Counted from the first letter of the stretch, positions 26,125 to 37,430 are shown. The stretch: DNA of 64,000 nucleotides from Selenihalanaerobacter shriftii (GCF_900167185.1 NZ_FUWM01000012.1:30444-94443), one strand, 5' to 3'. Numbers and translations: made by a program. The notes: generated from the letters alone by a model not told the origin.

Positions 26125-27834
26125 ATGTTAAAAAGTTCTTATATGGAGAATAAGAATGGTTGGTTAGGCTTAATGCAAATAAAGAGAATTAATTTTTTAT
26201 TACCAGAGATAGTTAAAGAGATTAACGAATTATTTTTAGAACTAAATTTAGATGTAGTAATTGCAGGTGGGATAATCTCAGATAGTTATTTACTTGACCA
26301 AGAAATTATTTCAGAAATAAAATCATCAGATATTGATATATTCATAAATATAAAAGTAGATTCAGATAAAATAATTAAAAAATTAAATAGCAGAGAAAAC
26401 ATTTCAGATTTAACTCCAGTACAAGAAGAGAAGATTACTGCGACTTATTCTAAAGAGTTAGTGAGTAAAAGAGTTACATTTAATTATAATGGTTATGATT
26501 GTGATTTATTATTTTGTACTAATCCTCAAACTAAAGTTTGGGATTTCGATTTAACATTTAGGCAATTTATGTATTTTAAAGATGAATTATATGCTACGCA
26601 GTTAGCTATTAATGATATTAAAGATAAGTTATTAAGGGTTTTAAATCCGGTTAATAATATAATTACTTTAAAAAGGTTAACTAAATTTAAAAGGAAATAT
26701 AATTTTAAATTTGAAATGAAAAGTTATAATTTATTATTAAATTATATTATGTGGCTAGATAAGAAGCAAGGTTTAGAAATAAAAGATTATAAAATAGGAA
26801 ATTATAATGAACGAAAAAGAAGGCAATTATTTACTGGGCAATTAAAAGAATATTATTATCGATTAATTAGTCAGAAGAAGGCCCATGGTCGAGCTTTAAT
26901 AACATATTTACTTATTAATAATAATTATTATAATGATTATTTTAATAATTTGCTGGGGACATATCATATAGAATATGATACTAATTTAAATTATAGTAGG
27001 TTTATTAATAAAGTAAAGGATTTACATTTTAAGATTAAAACTGAATTCCAAGATAAAAAAGAAGTAATCGAATCTAAGAATCGACCAAAAGATATAGTGG
27101 ATATTGATTGGGAAGATTGGAAACGAATTTTTAGCATGTTAGAGCAAGTAAGTGAATTAGAATTTAGAGAGTTCTTAAAAGGGTGGCTAAATGATAATAA
27201 AGTTGATAATTGTTATAGATGGCATTCTCCTAAAATAGGGAAATTATTAGTTAATTTAAAGGGGTTTATTGATGATTTAGGCCTTAATTATTATAAGAAT
27301 TATGCTATTAATCTATGTGATCAACTTTTAGAACTATTTAATACTAGAGGACCAGATAATTTTGAATTTAAAATTACTATTTCCCAAGAACCTATAGATT
27401 TACTATCAATATCGACTGATCAGAATTGGACCAGTTGTTTAGAGCTTCCAGACCCTGATAGTCAGCGAACTAGTGCAGCGAGAATTGCTGCTAATCTACA
27501 GCCTAATACTTTAGTTGCTTACATAACTGATTTAAAAGGAGAAGAATGGCTAGGAAGAGTCATAATAAGATTATTGAGAAATGGTAATTTGACTCTAGAA
27601 AAATATTATGGAGAGCCTATTTTAAAAGAAGTTTTATTTAATAAGTTAGAAAAGATTATTCTAGATTCTGATTATCAATTGAGTAAGGGAGAGGCCGGCC
27701 AAAGTTGTGTTTTCGTAGAATGGGAACCATATTCAGACCAAGGAAGAGTACAAAGTTTAAATAATAATCTATATCGAGAATATTATATAGACTATTCATT
27801 GCCTACAGTTATTAAAAGTCGATTTGAGAAATAG
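26125..27834 (+). CDS. Nucleotidyltransferase-like N-terminal domain fused to a WTSC-motif C-terminal domain, function unknown
   Basis: A 569-residue cytoplasmic protein I do not recognise. Residues 40-190 resemble a pol-beta-type nucleotidyltransferase: VVIAGGIISDSYLL (GG at 48-49), then SSDIDIFIN (Asp 69 and 71), then YDCDLLFC (Asp 125/127), FDLTFRQFMYF and a Lys/Arg-rich RLTKFKRKYNF. These are the glycine pair and three acidic residues expected of a catalytic NTase. A helical middle follows. The last 160 residues hold LLSISTDQNWTSCLEL (WTSC at 435-438), TLVAYITDLKGEEWLGRV and GQSCVFVEWEPY, a pattern I associate with phage or plasmid proteins of unknown role. It interrupts an otherwise conserved rnpB-pheA stretch and is very A+T rich, suggesting acquisition. 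GAAGGTGAG precedes the ATG. Confidence 0.7.
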   Translation: MLKSSYMENKNGWLGLMQIKRINFLLPEIVKEINELFLELNLDVVIAGGIISDSYLLDQEIISEIKSSDIDIFINIKVDSDKIIKKLNSRENISDLTPVQEEKITATYSKELVSKRVTFNYNGYDCDLLFCTNPQTKVWDFDLTFRQFMYFKDELYATQLAINDIKDKLLRVLNPVNNIITLKRLTKFKRKYNFKFEMKSYNLLLNYIMWLDKKQGLEIKDYKIGNYNERKRRQLFTGQLKEYYYRLISQKKAHGRALITYLLINNNYYNDYFNNLLGTYHIEYDTNLNYSRFINKVKDLHFKIKTEFQDKKEVIESKNRPKDIVDIDWEDWKRIFSMLEQVSELEFREFLKGWLNDNKVDNCYRWHSPKIGKLLVNLKGFIDDLGLNYYKNYAINLCDQLLELFNTRGPDNFEFKITISQEPIDLLSISTDQNWTSCLELPDPDSQRTSAARIAANLQPNTLVAYITDLKGEEWLGRVIIRLLRNGNLTLEKYYGEPILKEVLFNKLEKIILDSDYQLSKGEAGQSCVFVEWEPYSDQGRVQSLNNNLYREYYIDYSLPTVIKSRFEK

Positions 27835-27855
27835 AAGAGAAGGAGGGGATATAAG

Positions 27856-28686
27856 ATGGAGAGATTAGGATATTTAGGTCCAGAAGGCACCTTTACTAAT
27901 GAGGCAGCTATAGAATTTATTAGTGGTCAGTCGATAAGTTTAATCCCCTATGAAGATATTCAATCTTTAATGTTAGCTATTGCTAATGAAGAGGAAGAAG
28001 CAGGGATAGTACCTATTGAAAATTCTTTAGAAGGCTCTGTAAATATAACCTTAGATCTATTGGCTCACAAAGTGGATTTGAAGATTATAGCGGAAGTATT
28101 GATGCCGATTAACCATAATCTAATTGGGCAAAGAAAGGCTAATTTATCACAAGTTACTCAAGTTCTTTCTCATCCTCAGGCTTTAGCTCAGTGTCGAGAT
28201 AATCTAAATAAAATTTTAGATAAATTTAAGTTAATAAATACTAGCAGTACTGCTGAAGCTGTACAGACTATTTCAGATAAAGATTCTAATTGGGCAGCTA
28301 TCGGTTCTAAACTAGTAGCTCGATTAAATAAGCTAAAGGTTTTAGAATCTAATATCCAAGATAATGAATTGAATTGGACTAGATTTATAGTTTTAAATAA
28401 AAAAGAAAGAAGAAAGGTTAATGATGCTAAGACTTCGTTAATCTGTTCTCCACTTACAGATAGACCAGGGATTTTATATGAAATATTAAAAGAGTTTGCT
28501 CAAAGAGATATTAATCTAACTAAAATAGAGTCTCGTCCTGCTCGTAAAATGTTAGGAGATTATATATTCTTTATAGATTTTGAAGGTGGTCAACATAAAA
28601 AAAGAGTTAGAGAAACTTTAACAATATTAGATAATAAGACCTCATTTATCAAAATATTAGGTTCGTATCCTAAATTTAAGTATTAA
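27856..28686 (+). CDS. pheA: Prephenate dehydratase
   Basis: A 276-residue stand-alone enzyme converting prephenate to phenylpyruvate. The catalytic domain begins RLGYLGPEGTFTNEAA, with AGIVPIENSLEGSV and NWTRFIVL (the TRF catalytic motif). A C-terminal ACT domain has the Phe-binding ESRPARKMLGDYIFF, so feedback inhibition by Phe is expected. AAGGAGGGG precedes the ATG, 21 bases after the NTase-like gene, so the two may be cotranscribed. Confidence 0.96.
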   Translation: MERLGYLGPEGTFTNEAAIEFISGQSISLIPYEDIQSLMLAIANEEEEAGIVPIENSLEGSVNITLDLLAHKVDLKIIAEVLMPINHNLIGQRKANLSQVTQVLSHPQALAQCRDNLNKILDKFKLINTSSTAEAVQTISDKDSNWAAIGSKLVARLNKLKVLESNIQDNELNWTRFIVLNKKERRKVNDAKTSLICSPLTDRPGILYEILKEFAQRDINLTKIESRPARKMLGDYIFFIDFEGGQHKKRVRETLTILDNKTSFIKILGSYPKFKY

Positions 28687-28706
28687 AGTGATGAATAGAG
28701 AATAAA

Positions 28707-28735
28707 TTGAAAAGTTGGGCTTATTATGTTAAAAT
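28707..28735 (+). promoter_or_regulatory. Probable sigma-A promoter of yebC-like gene
   Basis: TTGAAA (28707-28712), 17 bp, TAAAAT (28730-28735), 34 nt before the ATG. Confidence 0.65.
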
Positions 28736-28768
28736 AGATAAGAAGCTTTTTCAAAAGGAGGTATCATG

Positions 28769-29536
28769 ATGGCTGGACATTCTAAATGGGCCAATATAAA
28801 GCATAAAAAGAAGAAAGAAGATAAAAGAAGAGGAAAATTGTTTTCTAAATTAAGCAAGAAGATAGCTGTTGCTGCTAGAGAAGGTGGCGGAGATCCTGAA
28901 ATGAATTCTGATCTCAGAATGGCTATCCAAAAGGCAAAAGATAATAATATGCCTAAAGATAATATACAAAGGGCTGTTGACCGAGGCACAGGTAACTTAG
29001 ATGGTGTAGATTATGAACGTATTATTTATGAAGGTTATGCACCAGCAGGAATTGCTCTATATTTAGATTTAATGAGTGATAATCGAAATAGAACAGCTTC
29101 TGAAATTAGACATATCCTTTCTAAACGTGGTGGGAATTTAGGAGAAGAGGGATGTGTTGCTTGGATGTTTGATCGGAAAGGTCAATTAATTATTGATAGA
29201 ACAGAAGAAGATGTAGATGAAGATGAGGTAATGATGTCTGCATTAGAAGCAGGAGCTGAAGATATTACTATTGAAGAAGATATGATTGAGATCATTAGTC
29301 TTCCTAGTGATTTAGAGGAAGTTAGAGAGACTATGGAAGAAGATGGATATAAATTTGATTCTGGAGATGTAGTTATGCTTCCACAGAATATAATCAAATT
29401 AGACGATAAAAGTGATGCTAAGAAAGTTTTAAAAGTAATTGATGCCTTAGAAGATCATGATGATGTACAAGATGTTTATGCTAACTTCGATATTCCTGAT
29501 GAAATTATGGAAGAAATAGAAACTGAAGAAGAATAA
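28769..29536 (+). CDS. YebC/PmpR family translation/transcription regulator
   Basis: About 255 residues with the family start AGHSKWANIKHKK, then GKLFSKLSKKIAVAAREGG, MPKDNIQRAVDRGTG and FDRKGQLIIDR. YebC proteins are long annotated as transcriptional regulators; recent work links them to relieving ribosome stalling at proline stretches. Of two adjacent ATGs, 28769 gives the usual N-terminus and the better spacing from AAAGGAGG. It is followed by a terminator and a bofC-like gene. Confidence 0.94.
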   Translation: MAGHSKWANIKHKKKKEDKRRGKLFSKLSKKIAVAAREGGGDPEMNSDLRMAIQKAKDNNMPKDNIQRAVDRGTGNLDGVDYERIIYEGYAPAGIALYLDLMSDNRNRTASEIRHILSKRGGNLGEEGCVAWMFDRKGQLIIDRTEEDVDEDEVMMSALEAGAEDITIEEDMIEIISLPSDLEEVRETMEEDGYKFDSGDVVMLPQNIIKLDDKSDAKKVLKVIDALEDHDDVQDVYANFDIPDEIMEEIETEEE

Positions 29537-29546
29537 AACTTGTTTA

Positions 29547-29583
29547 GAAGACATCTAGAAATTATAATCTGGATGTCTTTTTA
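29547..29583 (+). terminator. Terminator after the yebC-like gene
   Basis: AGACATCTAGA...TCTGGATGTCT stem (one mismatch) followed by TTTTTAC. Confidence 0.72.
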
Positions 29584-29672
29584 CATTGAAGTATATTATC
29601 ATCTTAGTCAGGGAATGATAACAAAAACAGCTTACTGTGATGAATATAAAATAAAACCTGGAAGGTGGTAAT

Positions 29673-30359
29673 ATGCTTAGAGGTAAAAGAATCTTTATTT
29701 TTTCACTTGTGATTTTTATTTTAATGTCTACTTTTACTTACTTAATGTGGGGTTTAACTAATAAAGAATCTACAGATGAAATAAAAACTGAAGAACAGAA
29801 GTCAGGAGTGGCTGTTGAATTAAAGGCAAAACAAAAAAATAGTTTATCAGAATTAATTAAGACTAAAGAAGAAGAATTTAAAATTAAAATATTAGAAACA
29901 GAAGGCCTATTACAAGGTGAATTATTAAATGACAATTGGAATTTAAAATCATGGTTAATATTGAGGACACATTACAAAAAGTGTAATCATATAATTGTGA
30001 ATCAAAAGAAAAGAATTAATAAAGATTTTAAAGTTAATAATTTGTCTGATAAATATCCTAATTGGAATGTAGTCCATAACGATAGTTATCGAGTTATCCT
30101 CCAAAGAGAAGTAGTTGGAGTCTGCCAAGATGATAAAGAAGATATGTATTTAGGAATTAAAGATGGGGTTATTAGCATATTTTATGGTACTCCGAATAAA
30201 GATATTAACATTTTAAAGCGAAAGACTAATATCGCAGTAGGAGTATTACCAGATAGAGAAATAGCAAATTTAAAAAAAGGAATTATAGTTAAAAATCAAA
30301 AAGATTTACTAACATTATTAGAAGGATTTGCTAGTATTCAAGATGAAAAGATAGAGTAG
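29673..30359 (+). CDS. BofC C-terminal-domain protein, membrane anchored
   Basis: A 228-residue protein with an N-terminal hydrophobic segment (residues 7-28, FIFSLVIFILMSTFTYLMWG), so it faces outside the cytoplasmic membrane. The C-terminal half carries the bypass-of-forespore-C pattern (LGIKDGVISIFYGTPN, then VGVLPDREIANLKKGI). In Bacillus, BofC restrains SpoIVB signalling to sigma-K and lies just upstream of ruvAB, the same position as here. The linker region (50-90) is unlike Bacillus BofC. GGAAGGTGG precedes the ATG. Confidence 0.8.
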   Translation: MLRGKRIFIFSLVIFILMSTFTYLMWGLTNKESTDEIKTEEQKSGVAVELKAKQKNSLSELIKTKEEEFKIKILETEGLLQGELLNDNWNLKSWLILRTHYKKCNHIIVNQKKRINKDFKVNNLSDKYPNWNVVHNDSYRVILQREVVGVCQDDKEDMYLGIKDGVISIFYGTPNKDINILKRKTNIAVGVLPDREIANLKKGIIVKNQKDLLTLLEGFASIQDEKIE

Positions 30360-30370
30360 CCTCGCTATGG

Positions 30371-30397
30371 ACAGCCATTATTTTGGCTGTTTCTTTA
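30371..30397 (+). terminator. Terminator after bofC-like gene
   Basis: ACAGCC-ATTATTTT-GGCTGT stem followed by TTCTTTATTTT. Confidence 0.7.
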
Positions 30398-30508
30398 TTT
30401 TGACTACTTTATACTTGATAAAGCAAGGAGATAATTTATTAATCTAGAAATTAAATTTAGGACGTAAGTTTGAGCAGAAACTTAATCATAGATTATGGAG
30501 GGTAAAAG

Positions 30509-31105
30509 ATGATAGCACACTTACAAGGAGAATTGACTAAAAAAGAAGAGTCATATATTATAATTGATATACAAGGAGTAGGATATAAAGTTAATATTCC
30601 ATTTTCATTGCATAACCGTTTACCAGAAATTGGAGAAGAGATTCAGATTCATACACATACATATGTTAGAGAGGACAGGTTTGTTTTATATGGTTTTCTA
30701 AAGATGAATGACTTAGATTTGTTTACTAAATTATTAGGAGTTTCTAGAATAGGACCTAAAGGGGCTATTAATATTCTTTCTACTCTATCAGTTAATGAGT
30801 TTAAATTAGCAATTGCTAAAGAGGATATTAAGACTTTAAAAGAAGCCAAAGGAATAGGTAAGAAGACAGCTCAACGATTAATTTTAGAATTAAAAGGTAA
30901 GATAGATTTAGAAAAGGTTTTAAAAGGTGAAAATGATGATAACGATCTTATCTCTAATTCTGAGAGGGAAGAAGCCATCGAAGGGTTATTAGGCTTAGGA
31001 TATAACATGAGAGAAGCACAAGAGGCAGTAAAAGTTGCTTGTCAAGGCAAGGAAGATATTAGTGTAGAGGAAATTATTAAGTCAGCCTTGCAAAGTTTAG
31101 CATAA
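30509..31105 (+). CDS. ruvA: Holliday junction branch migration subunit RuvA
   Basis: A 198-residue RuvA that binds four-way junctions and recruits RuvB. It has the OB domain (MIAHLQGELTKKEE, then VGYKVNIP), helix-hairpin-helix segments (LGVSRIGPKGAINIL, EAKGIGKKTAQRLILELKGK) and the C-terminal UBA-like domain III. AGGGTAAAAG precedes the ATG. No ruvC is present on either side. Confidence 0.96.
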   Translation: MIAHLQGELTKKEESYIIIDIQGVGYKVNIPFSLHNRLPEIGEEIQIHTHTYVREDRFVLYGFLKMNDLDLFTKLLGVSRIGPKGAINILSTLSVNEFKLAIAKEDIKTLKEAKGIGKKTAQRLILELKGKIDLEKVLKGENDDNDLISNSEREEAIEGLLGLGYNMREAQEAVKVACQGKEDISVEEIIKSALQSLA

Positions 31106-31152
31106 ATCAAAACTAATAAAATAGTGACTAGAATCTTTTAGGAGGAAGTATT

Positions 31153-32154
31153 ATGGAAGATAGAGTGGTGTCTCCAGATGAAACAATTGTAGATAGAGAA
31201 ATAGAATTAAGTTTAAGGCCGAAAATATTGGCTGAATATATAGGACAGAAAAAGGTAAAGAATAATCTTGAGATATTTATTGAGGCAGCAAAAAAACGAT
31301 CTGAAGCTTTAGATCATGTTTTATTGTACGGACCGCCTGGGTTAGGGAAGACTACATTAGCAAATATTATTGCTAATGAAATGGAAGTAGACATTAAGAC
31401 GACTTCTGGGCCAGCAATTGAAAGGCCAGGAGATTTAGCAGCTCTTTTAACTAATTTACGGCCTAATGATGTATTATTCATTGATGAGATTCATCGACTT
31501 AATCGAATAGTAGAAGAAATTCTATATCCTGCCATGGAAGATTATGCTCTAGATATTATTATTGGAGATGGTCCTAATGCTCGTTCAGTTCGTTTAGATT
31601 TACCTGATTTTACTTTAGTTGGCGCTACAACTAGGGCAGGATTGTTGACTTCACCACTACGTGATAGATTTGGGATTATGAGTAGATTAGAATTCTATAC
31701 TAAGGAAGAATTACAACGAATAATCTTTCGAGCAGCTAAGGTATTAAATGTGGAGATAGATGAAATAGGTGCTTTAGAATTAGCACGTAGAGCTAGAGGA
31801 ACACCACGAATTGCTAATAGATTATTAAAGAGAGTTAGAGATTATGCTCAAGTTAAAGGTGATGGGGTTATTAATCAAGAAATAGCAGAAGCAGGATTAA
31901 AGATGCTGGAAGTAGATGAATTAGGGCTTGATCGTATAGATCGTAAAATTTTACTTACCATAATTAATAAGTTTTCTGGAGGTCCAGTAGGGGTAAATAC
32001 TTTAGCAGCAGCAATTAGTGAAGAAGAGGATACAATAGAGGATGTGTATGAACCATATTTACTGCAGATTGGTTATTTGAATCGAACTCCTCGAGGGAGA
32101 ATAGCTACTGAATTAGCTTATGAACATTTTGACCTTAATTATAAGGAGGAGTAA
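31153..32154 (+). CDS. ruvB: Holliday junction helicase RuvB
   Basis: A 333-residue AAA+ motor: Walker [16 protein letters not shown], Walker [11 protein letters not shown], sensor-1 region [19 protein letters not shown], and a C-terminal winged helix ending near [12 protein letters not shown]. It forms hexamers that pull DNA through RuvA. AGGAGG precedes the ATG; 47 bases after ruvA. Confidence 0.97.
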   Translation: MEDRVVSPDETIVDREIELSLRPKILAEYIGQKKVKNNLEIFIEAAKKRSEALDHVLLYGPPGLGKTTLANIIANEMEVDIKTTSGPAIERPGDLAALLTNLRPNDVLFIDEIHRLNRIVEEILYPAMEDYALDIIIGDGPNARSVRLDLPDFTLVGATTRAGLLTSPLRDRFGIMSRLEFYTKEELQRIIFRAAKVLNVEIDEIGALELARRARGTPRIANRLLKRVRDYAQVKGDGVINQEIAEAGLKMLEVDELGLDRIDRKILLTIINKFSGGPVGVNTLAAAISEEEDTIEDVYEPYLLQIGYLNRTPRGRIATELAYEHFDLNYKEE

Positions 32155-32309
32155 ATATGGGGCCTGCTCATTAACTACTTCGATCATTTTAAGTATAATT
32201 TTTTCGTTAATTATGAAATTATTTAAATAAATTTTTCACATAATTAATTAAGAAATACTCTTAAATATTATTTAACAAGATAAAATAGAAGATAATGGAG
32301 GCATTAACG

Positions 32310-34465
<2,156 letters not shown>

Positions 34466-34559
34466 TAGGTAAGGATAATCAAGATAAAATAAAGGAATTA
34501 AATATATTATATTGAAATATACAATACTAGTAGGTGATTTTAAAAAGGAGGAATTATAT

Positions 34560-34829
34560 ATGAAATATGTAATTAATTTTTTACCATGGGTAGCTATTTT
34601 TGGTGTATTTTGGTTTATGTTCATTCGACCTCAAAAAAAGAAACAACAAGAACATCAAGATATGATAAATGATTTACAGACAGGGGACGAAATAATAACA
34701 ATTAGTGGTATTTATGGAACAATTACCAAAATAACTGATGAAGGATTTAATTTAAAAATTGCCTCGGATGTAGAAATTAAAGTAGTTAAAAGTGCTATTG
34801 GACGTTTAGCTGATGAAGTTAATGATTAA
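34560..34829 (+). CDS. yajC: Preprotein translocase auxiliary subunit YajC
   Basis: An 89-residue single-span membrane protein: a hydrophobic segment FLPWVAIFGVFWFMFIRPQK, then the DUF2 core (MINDLQTGDEIITISGIYG). It associates with SecDF. An upstream TTG at 34512 precedes the AAAAAGGAGG site; ATG 34560 follows it at normal distance. Confidence 0.94.
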   Translation: MKYVINFLPWVAIFGVFWFMFIRPQKKKQQEHQDMINDLQTGDEIITISGIYGTITKITDEGFNLKIASDVEIKVVKSAIGRLADEVND

Positions 34830-34856
34830 TTTAATGTTGTATTAGGAGGAGCTTTT

Positions 34857-35405
34857 ATGCAGATTGCTAAAGAAGAGATTAAAGAATTTATAGAATCAGT
34901 GGTAATTGCTGGGGTTTTAGCTTTCTTTATTATTACTTTTATTGCTCAATCTTTTGTAGTACAAGGAAGGTCTATGGAACCAACTTTACATAATGGTGAA
35001 CGATTATTTGTTGATAAACTTTCTTATCGATTTACTAACCCAGACCGAGGAGATGTTGTTGTCTTTTCACCAAAAGGAGCACCAGGAAAGAAATATATCA
35101 AACGAGTTATTGGGGTGCCTGGTGATGAGATTAAGATTCGTAATAAAAAAGTATATGTTAATGGAAAGCAAATTCAAGAAGATTATATTTTAGAAGCAAC
35201 CTTAGGTAATTTTGGACCTTATAATGTTCCTAAGCAGCACATATTTGTTTTAGGGGATAATCGAAATAATAGTGCTGATAGTCGTTATACTTCTTTGGTT
35301 GGATTTGTTTCTTATGATGACATTTCTGGCAAGGCATCTTGGGTATATTGGCCTTTAAATAATATGCATATTATAGATGATCAGAAATACAAAAATTTAA
35401 ATTAA
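34857..35405 (+). CDS. lepB: Signal peptidase I
   Basis: A 182-residue S26 serine protease that removes signal peptides at the outer face of the cytoplasmic membrane. One N-terminal anchor (about 14-32). The nucleophile Ser is in QGRSMEPTLHNGE, the catalytic Lys in KKYIKRVIGVPGDE, and LGDNRNNSADSR is box E. AGGAGG precedes the ATG. It is inserted between yajC and secD, so export genes for translocation and processing are grouped here. Confidence 0.95.
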   Translation: MQIAKEEIKEFIESVVIAGVLAFFIITFIAQSFVVQGRSMEPTLHNGERLFVDKLSYRFTNPDRGDVVVFSPKGAPGKKYIKRVIGVPGDEIKIRNKKVYVNGKQIQEDYILEATLGNFGPYNVPKQHIFVLGDNRNNSADSRYTSLVGFVSYDDISGKASWVYWPLNNMHIIDDQKYKNLN

Positions 35406-35429
35406 TTAGATTAAGTAAATTATTAATTA

Positions 35430-35470
35430 TAAGGCTATTGTCCTAAACTTGAGGATAGTAGCCTTTTTTA
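35430..35470 (+). terminator. Terminator after lepB
   Basis: AAGGCTATTGTCCT pairs with GAGGATAGTAGCCTT (one mismatch), followed by TTTTT. Confidence 0.82.
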
Positions 35471-35531
35471 TAGAATAAAAATAATAAGAAGAAAAAATAC
35501 TGATTATAATAAAGAAGGAAGGGAACCAATT

Positions 35532-36233
35532 ATGGAAGTCAAAATTGAAATTGCAAAAAGGAGTAAATTCGGGGTATCAAAAAGTGGCGACACAGTAGAG
35601 ATAGTTGAACGGCCTCAAGGTGGATATTCAGTTATTTTAGCAGATGGACAAGGTAGTGGTAAACGAGCTAAAACTATTAGTAATTTAGTAGTTAATAAAG
35701 CAGTTTCTTTAATTGGGGACGGAGCAAGAGATGGAGCAGTAGGTAGAGCAGTTCATGATTATTTATATACTTTACGTAATGGGAAAACTTCTTCCACTTT
35801 AAATATATTATCTGTAGATTTAGATACAGATTCAATTGTTATTTCTAGAAATAGCAATACTCCAATTATTCTAATTGATGAAGAAGAAGCTACTATTTTT
35901 GATAAAGAGGTTAAGAGTATTGGCTTCCATAAAGAGATTAAGCCAGTAATTAATGAAATAAGTTTAAAACCAGGGATAAAATTTTTAGCGTTTTCTGATG
36001 GTATATTACATGCTGGTAGGAGATTTAAGCAACAGGTAGAATTAAAAGAATTAATTAAGCTTTGTAAAGAACCTAAAATAGGAAAAGAAAGTTTAGCTAA
36101 AAGAATTTTAAAATATACGTTGGATTTAGATAATAATCGTGCCCAAGATGATATGACAGTAGTTGTATTAGAGGTAGTTGAAAATAGAGATGATAAGAAA
36201 ATAATAGAGTATAATCTTTCTCTTCCAATCTAA
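35532..36233 (+). CDS. SpoIIE/RsbX-type PP2C-like serine phosphatase
   Basis: A 233-residue single-domain phosphatase with the metal-binding motifs of the SpoIIE/RsbX group: SVILADGQGSGKRAK (about 35-49), FLAFSDGILHAG and RAQDDMTVVVLEV. No sensor or membrane domain is attached. Such enzymes dephosphorylate anti-anti-sigma factors of the SpoIIAA/RsbS type, but no such substrate gene is in this window. AAGGAAGGGAACC precedes the ATG. It is the first gene of a trio with a P-loop protein and an HD protein. Confidence 0.85.
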   Translation: MEVKIEIAKRSKFGVSKSGDTVEIVERPQGGYSVILADGQGSGKRAKTISNLVVNKAVSLIGDGARDGAVGRAVHDYLYTLRNGKTSSTLNILSVDLDTDSIVISRNSNTPIILIDEEEATIFDKEVKSIGFHKEIKPVINEISLKPGIKFLAFSDGILHAGRRFKQQVELKELIKLCKEPKIGKESLAKRILKYTLDLDNNRAQDDMTVVVLEVVENRDDKKIIEYNLSLPI

Positions 36234-36254
36234 TTAAGAGGCGGTGGGCTGACC

Positions 36255-36647
36255 GTGGATAAAATAGGAATAGATATTTTGATTGTAGGGATTTGTGCTT
36301 CAGGGAAATCATCAGTTGTAAAGAGATTAAATGAATTAGGATTTAAGGCACGAGCCTGTGCTCAAGAACATTCCTGTGTTAAATCTTTTTGGGCTAAGTT
36401 AGATCCAGATGTATTAGTGGCCTTAGATTGTAGCTATGATACTATTAAAGAAAGAAGAAATGTACAGTGGGGAGAAAAAAGAATTAAGGTACAAAAAGAG
36501 AGGTTAAAAGATGCATTGGAAAATTGTGATTTATATTTAAAGACTGATCATCTAACTCTAGAAGAGACAGTAGATAAGATTATTGAATATTTAACTAGTG
36601 AAGGTTTAATAGAAGGCGGGGAAAGTTCAATAAAAGGAGTTGGTTAA
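36255..36647 (+). CDS. Small P-loop NTPase/kinase-like protein
   Basis: A 130-residue protein with Walker A GICASGKSSVV near residue 12. VLVALDCSYDTIKERR follows, as in small nucleoside/shikimate-kinase-like folds, with an Arg-rich lid-like segment (KRIKVQKERLKDAL). Substrate unknown. Three Cys occur in the middle (ACAQEHSCVKSF). GTG start after GAGGCGGTGG. It sits 21 bases after the PP2C gene and ends just before the HD gene, so the three are likely cotranscribed. Confidence 0.78.
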   Translation: MDKIGIDILIVGICASGKSSVVKRLNELGFKARACAQEHSCVKSFWAKLDPDVLVALDCSYDTIKERRNVQWGEKRIKVQKERLKDALENCDLYLKTDHLTLEETVDKIIEYLTSEGLIEGGESSIKGVG

Positions 36648-36650
36648 TAA

Positions 36651-37316
36651 ATGGGGAAGGTTACTTTAAAGAAAATCAAACAGAATCCTCAAATCACAGC
36701 ATATATAAATAAGGCGGATGAACATTTAAGATCTATGGGCTTTACAGAACATAGTTTTCGCCATGCAAATTTAGTAGCAGATATTGCTAAAAATATTCTT
36801 GAGAAATTAGATTATCCTGAAAGAATTATGGAACTTGCTGCGATTGCGGGGTACTTACATGACATAGGTAATGTAGTCAATAGGGAAAGACATGGACATA
36901 TCTCTGCAACGTTAGTATCACAAATTTTGACTAATATGGATGTAGATTATGAAGAGATAGCTACTATAATAGGAGCTATTGGTAATCATGATGAAGGAAC
37001 AGGGGAGCCAGTAAGTCCTGTTGCAGCTGCTTTAATTATTTCTGATAAATCAGATGTACATTGGACCAGAGTAAGAAATGAAGATTATGCTACTTTTGAT
37101 ATTCATGATAGAGTTAATTATGCAGCCAAGCAATCTTTTATTGAAGTCGATCCTGAAGGTGAGAAGATTACATTAGAATTAGAGATTGACAAAGAGATTA
37201 GTACTGTAATGGAGTATTTTGAGATATTTTTAACTAGGATGATTATGTGTCGTCGAGCTGCAGAAACTCTTAGTTGTGATTTTCATTTAATCATTAATGA
37301 AGTTGAATTATTATAA
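36651..37316 (+). CDS. HD-domain phosphohydrolase
   Basis: A 221-residue protein with a full HD metal site: His in HSFRHANLVADIA, HD in GYLHDIGNVV, His in RHGHIS and IGNHDEG, and Asp in IISDKSDVHW. This suggests hydrolysis of a nucleotide or cyclic dinucleotide; the substrate is unknown. The C-terminal 70 residues are an additional domain. It begins 3 bases after the P-loop gene and lies upstream of the secDF promoter, a place where HD proteins are often seen in clostridia. Confidence 0.85.
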   Translation: MGKVTLKKIKQNPQITAYINKADEHLRSMGFTEHSFRHANLVADIAKNILEKLDYPERIMELAAIAGYLHDIGNVVNRERHGHISATLVSQILTNMDVDYEEIATIIGAIGNHDEGTGEPVSPVAAALIISDKSDVHWTRVRNEDYATFDIHDRVNYAAKQSFIEVDPEGEKITLELEIDKEISTVMEYFEIFLTRMIMCRRAAETLSCDFHLIINEVELL

Positions 37317-37342
37317 AAATAGTTTTTATTCATTAGCTAAAA

Positions 37343-37371
37343 TTGACAAGTTATAGCTTAAGAGATATAAT
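37343..37371 (+). promoter_or_regulatory. Sigma-A promoter of secDF
   Basis: TTGACA (37343-37348), 17 bp, TATAAT (37366-37371); consensus at every hexamer position. Confidence 0.85.
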
Positions 37372-37430
37372 ATAAACTGTTGGAGTAATTAGTGATAGAT
37401 GTTAGCGTTAAGAGACTAGAAAGGAGAGTA

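Noticed and set aside
34993..35193. 66-aa frame inside lepB
   Set aside because: It is an alternative reading frame of signal peptidase I and has no ribosome site.
36097..36312. Minus-strand frame across the PP2C/P-loop junction
   Set aside because: It overlaps two well-supported plus-strand genes.
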